Shown here: in pieces, positions 60,244 to 64,000 of the stretch
Position numbering within the stretch: the stretch's first letter is position 1
Layout: each line of letters opens with the position of its first letter
Notes under the pieces: generated by a model
Database searches by the model: none
Told to the model about the DNA's origin: nothing
Seen by the model: the letters and a program-made list of their open reading frames with translations, nothing else
Made by a program: the position numbers and the translations under genes
Assembly: GCA_903632075.3 (NCBI GenBank)
Contig: CAHIKZ030001199.1
Location: forward strand, 235,001 to 299,000
Source: Acanthosepion pharaonis
Lineage: Eukaryota > Mollusca > Cephalopoda > Sepiida > Sepiidae
Length of the DNA stretch: 64,000 bases
Direction: 5' to 3'

Positions 60244-60400
60244 CATTGAAATCAACACTCAGAGGCGACAGGTTATTCTATGATAAAACAATCGTCAGGC
60301 CATGGCTCCGGATGTTGTCTTAAATGTTCAATTTATATTTATGCTCTATACCAGATATTGCCAATTTGACACTTCATAGATTAAAACTATATTTTGTCAT
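60241..60400 (-). repeat. Family P repeat with hammerhead-like motif 11 (degenerate)
   Basis: On the minus strand: CTGACGA (60,292-60,298), TTGTTTTATCATAG, AATAA in place of GAAAC, then TGTC and GCCTCTGAGTGTTGATTTC, the same order as motif 6 at 33.06 kb. The (AT)n tract begins about 25 bp downstream on that strand. The right part (TATTTATGCTCTATACCAG) parallels 24.04 kb. Confidence 0.55.
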
Positions 60401-60433
60401 ATATATATATATATATATAATTATTATTTAAAA

Positions 60434-60975
60434 AATATGATTCCTTCCTGACATAAGAGTTCTCTGAACTACATTTTGTTGTTTTTTTTTGGTTTTTTTT
60501 TACGACATCGTAAAGGGTTCAATGCGACGCATTTATATATGAAACAGCCCGTTGAAAATAAATAAATAAAATAAAACAAAATAATCCAGACACTTAACAG
60601 CATACTATGGTGCGAAAATCTATCTTTCTCTGTGAATGAAAAGACGATGCGCGTACAAGAAAGACATCATTTGCTTTGAAATAGACACCCCATCCTACTT
60701 CAGCTTGACCTCTCCCTGAAGGTGACTGATATGTGAATAAAAATTAACTATTAGAGCTGTTATCAAAAATGGTCGCCCCTGACGTTTCCATAGTAACGAC
60801 TCAACATGCTTATAACGATACGAAAATTTCAAAAATGGTTATTCCTAAATTTTCCCTTGAGGACGAAACAGGGCTTGTTACTTTAATTCAATTTAATTTT
60901 AATAATTATATTGATGGTTTTGGCTCTCGTTTTTGAAACATGAGAACTCTTATGTAGCGAAGGAATCATAATTGT
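60434..60975. repeat. Inverted repeat, family T ends
   Basis: ATATGATTCCTTCCTGACATAAGAGTTCTC (60,436-60,466) and its inverted counterpart GAGAACTCTTATGTAGCGAAGGAATCAT (60,943-60,970) form arms of about 30 bp around 480 bp. The right arm extends left through AATTTAATTTTAATAATTATATTGATGG, matching 15,845-15,880 inverted. The interior contains no recognisable ORF. Confidence 0.6.
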
Positions 60976-61079
60976 AATCTAAGCTCTATTTCTGCACTGT
61001 TTTTTTTTTTAATTAAACACAAAAATAATGAGTCTAGATTATTTACCTAACGTGTTTTTTCCTATTCTTCTACATACCT

Positions 61080-61083
61080 GCAT

Positions 61084-61160
<77 letters not shown>
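61080..61160. repeat. (AC)n-(AT)n microsatellite
   Basis: Short AC run followed by about 60 bp AT. Confidence 0.95.
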
Positions 61161-61167
<7 letters not shown>

Positions 61168-61574
61168 GCATCTGTGTCTCTTTATGCGTATATATCAATA
61201 TATTTATCTATATGTGTATGTGTGTGCAAGTTTATATATATATATAATGTCAATATATATATATGTCAATATACCACATAACACCCTTGAGCGCTTAGCC
61301 TCGGAGAAGATAGAATGGAGATGAACATGTTTTTATGGACTCAGCAGTTTTAAGTCTGCTTGTCTGAACCTTCTCAAGAAGACAGAGCAATATCTAAAAG
61401 GCCAGACAATCTAACAGTGATCTCATCTCACAATCCTCACTCTTGCTCCATATATGGCCTACTTTGTAAATCATTAGCGGGTCTTAATTACAACTTAAGA
61501 TTAACGCAGAAAATTTCATAACTTAATCAATTTTTGTCAGATCCGCATAGTCGTAACCGACGGGAGAGACCCTT

Positions 61575-61579
<5 letters not shown>

Positions 61580-61640
<61 letters not shown>
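61580..61640. repeat. (AT)n microsatellite
   Basis: About 60 bp of AT dinucleotides. Confidence 0.95.
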
Positions 61641-61643
<3 letters not shown>

Positions 61644-61841
61644 TTTTCTTTGATTCGTTTTTTCTTAATCCTCTTTTTATTTATGTTTTTGTATGCAAAA
61701 TGTTGAGGGTGGTTAGTGTAGAATTTTAGTGCATCTATGCTTGAATTTTCGGTGAGTGTAATTATTCGCATATTTGTATGTGTGTGTGTTTGCTTGGCAG
61801 CAATCTGATGTATGCTTAAACGCACTGTATGTAGACCTCTG

Positions 61842-61844
<3 letters not shown>

Positions 61845-61931
<87 letters not shown>

Positions 61932-61934
61932 AAG
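61845..61934. repeat. (AC)n-(AT)n-(AG)n compound microsatellite
   Basis: AC about 16 units, AT about 20, AG about 8. Confidence 0.95.
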
Positions 61935-62079
61935 AAAGAGAGATTCAGACTGACAGACAGGAAGAAAGAACAATTTTGGCTAAAGATATTTTATACAGTG
62001 TAGGCAAAACGTATTGAATAATATCTGAATATCACGTCCAAGCATGAAATTGCCTGATGCCGCTTGTGTTCACCTCAAT

Positions 62080-62088
<9 letters not shown>

Positions 62089-62153
<65 letters not shown>

Positions 62154-62213
62154 TGGGTGTATTTATAATAATAGTGAGTGTATATAAAATTTATATTTGT
62201 TGTTGTGTTACAA

Positions 62214-62247
<34 letters not shown>

Positions 62248-62362
62248 TATATTAATAAATATATATATATATATCAATATATACATATATATGTATATAT
62301 ATATAGGTATATATGTATATATATATATTAATATATATATCAATATATATGTATATATATAC
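62089..62362. repeat. (AT)n tracts, pure then degenerate
   Basis: About 60 bp pure AT, a 65 bp gap, then irregular AT with TATAGA and TATCAA interruptions. Confidence 0.95.
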
Positions 62363-62596
62363 AAACTTGCATAAATAAGTGACCACTGATTATATGTTTT
62401 TGCGTTAAAATTACTGCAAACTTTAGAAAGAATTCCTTGTCTATTGACAGTAATTTTTCTTCAGTTATTTCTTTCTCAGAATGTGAAACAAAATAGTTTG
62501 ATTATTTGCTATTCTCCTCGGTCCCTATCGCCTTCATTATATACCATGATTGATAAATTTTCCAATATATGTAGATTCACCTATATATATATATAT

Positions 62597-62651
<55 letters not shown>
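62597..62651. repeat. (AT)n microsatellite
   Basis: About 55 bp of AT dinucleotides. Confidence 0.95.
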
Positions 62652-62654
<3 letters not shown>

Positions 62655-63051
62655 TTATTCACGTGTTCTTTGCTTTTTAAATTCTCACATGAATATTGGT
62701 GTTATATCTTCTGTATTTAATATTCATAATCCTGTTTTTCTGGAATACAGAGAAATGGATAATATTCATGTGTGACAATCAATCTTATTTTTTCTATTTT
62801 TTTTATTTGTCCCTGTTGCAATTTGTGCAAGACAGCAGAAAACGGAGAAAATGATTGATAAACCTATGTTCCAGGCTTGCTTTCAGGCCGTCTGTTTTTT
62901 TCAATGTGTGCGATGTTCATTTAATGCCGGTTTGTATAAAAAGATGAACTTCGCTGTGGTATAAATGGAAAAATTTAGGAAGGAGTCTTTGAAGCTTTTT
63001 TATTACTAAGCATTGTACGTAACCTGAAAAATCTCATTCAACATTGGCAAG

Positions 63052-63054
<3 letters not shown>

Positions 63055-63112
<58 letters not shown>
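63055..63112. repeat. (AT)n microsatellite
   Basis: About 57 bp of AT, left boundary of duplicated segment D copy 2. Confidence 0.95.
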
Positions 63113-63115
<3 letters not shown>

Positions 63116-63712
63116 AAAAAGGCTTAAACACTAATATTCCATGGTCATAATTTATTCCATTGGATCGTATTTACAATTCCAATGGAATAAATTCCAAATC
63201 ATCAGACCTACAAATTCAAAATGAAAACAGAAAAAAACAACTCCGGAAATCAAAACAGAATTTAGAGAAAATGTAAGTATGAGGAGGAGGGACATGAAAC
63301 CTTAACAGAGAGAATTTTAGGAGATGTGGCGGGGGATTAAAAAGCGGAGAGAAAGAAAGTCGACGGATGTCTAATGCATAAAGATACATTTCGTGGTGAC
63401 ATACACACACCATAGACAATTAGGATAGGAGGGGGGGAAGAGGAAGAGAAGAGGTGGGGGAGAGAGATGGGACGAAGGAAAATAAATTGTGTTTACTTAA
63501 AGGGCGGCTTTGTAATTGAGAAAATTAGTATCGACTACAGGTTAGAAATCAAATATAAATATATGAAGATGAATATAACGATTGTCTAATTTAGCAAGGA
63601 CCAAATATTTCTATGTTCAAAAACACATACTAATACACACAAAAACATATACAAGTAGGTACATACACTTAGACATGGACTCACACACACACCCAGACAT
63701 ACGTGTACATAC

Positions 63713-63776
<64 letters not shown>

Positions 63777-63944
63777 CCTAAAAATATATTCACATATCCA
63801 CACATACACATATTCATCTATATTCATATATACACACTTTTCACATACATATACACGCATACATATGCCCCCATGCATATATTCATACATACATACATAC
63901 TTATACATACATACACATACATACACACACATACACACACACAT

Positions 63945-63955
<11 letters not shown>
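63113..63955 (+). repeat. Duplicated segment D, copy 2
   Basis: Counterpart of 41,767-42,600. It carries a minus-strand CTGATGA (63,199-63,205) next to an enlarged hairpin whose 16 bp arms, 63,149-63,164 and 63,178-63,193, are perfectly complementary. The rest matches copy 1 with scattered substitutions and small indels, then enters the ACATAC-rich tail and a terminal (AT)n tract at the window edge. Confidence 0.9.

Positions 63956-64000
<45 letters not shown>

Overview
The window looks like intergenic or intronic DNA from an animal with a large, repeat-rich nuclear genome, most probably a coleoid cephalopod (octopus-like). The reasons are very high A+T, dozens of long (AT)n tracts often joined to (AC)n, (GA)n or (ATT)n runs, and decayed copies of many retroelement classes: R4/Dong-like and RTE-like LINEs, Ty3/gypsy, Tc1/mariner, and 5S rRNA- and tRNA-derived SINE-like repeats. 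The organism call is inference. I found no intact host protein gene, no operon-like order and no CRISPR array. Every recognisable protein is a mobile-element fragment carrying stops, deletions or frameshifts.

Layout. 0-5 kb: a hammerhead-like motif before an (AT)n tract, then an R4/Dong-like LINE split by a 1.8 kb insertion with a 6 bp target-site duplication. 5-8.8 kb: microsatellites and an interspersed repeat. 8.8-13.2 kb: a cluster of R4/Dong-like LINE 3' ends on both strands, all bordered by (TAA)n/(TTA)n runs, plus a 5S-headed SINE carrying a piece of LINE. 13.2-17.2 kb: microsatellites and unassigned AT-rich DNA. 17.2-21 kb: two related 58-59 bp minisatellite arrays. 21-31 kb: two RTE-type LINE fragments and several repeats. 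31-48 kb: microsatellites alternating with hammerhead-like motifs, a tRNA-like sequence, an RTE endonuclease-side fragment, a Tc1/mariner remnant and a Ty3/gypsy pol remnant. 48-58 kb: a mariner remnant, a TIR-flanked element, an RTE fragment, a second 5S-headed SINE, another R4/Dong-like LINE and Jockey/CR1-like tails. 58-64 kb: repeats, including a second copy of a roughly 850 bp segment also present at 41.8 kb.

The most interesting signal is a set of about a dozen short motifs with hammerhead-ribozyme architecture (CTGANGA, a hairpin, GAAA, a short palindrome, then UH) from several unrelated-looking repeat families. Most lie a few tens to about 120 bp upstream, on their own strand, of an (AT)n tract. 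Three (441, 32,285 and 47,096) keep the full core plus pairing flanks. Hammerheads with a minimal palindromic helix III are known from Penelope-like retroelements, so this may be the debris of a diverse set of such elements. The ribozyme identity is inference from base pairing and covariation seen by eye; nothing was folded or searched.
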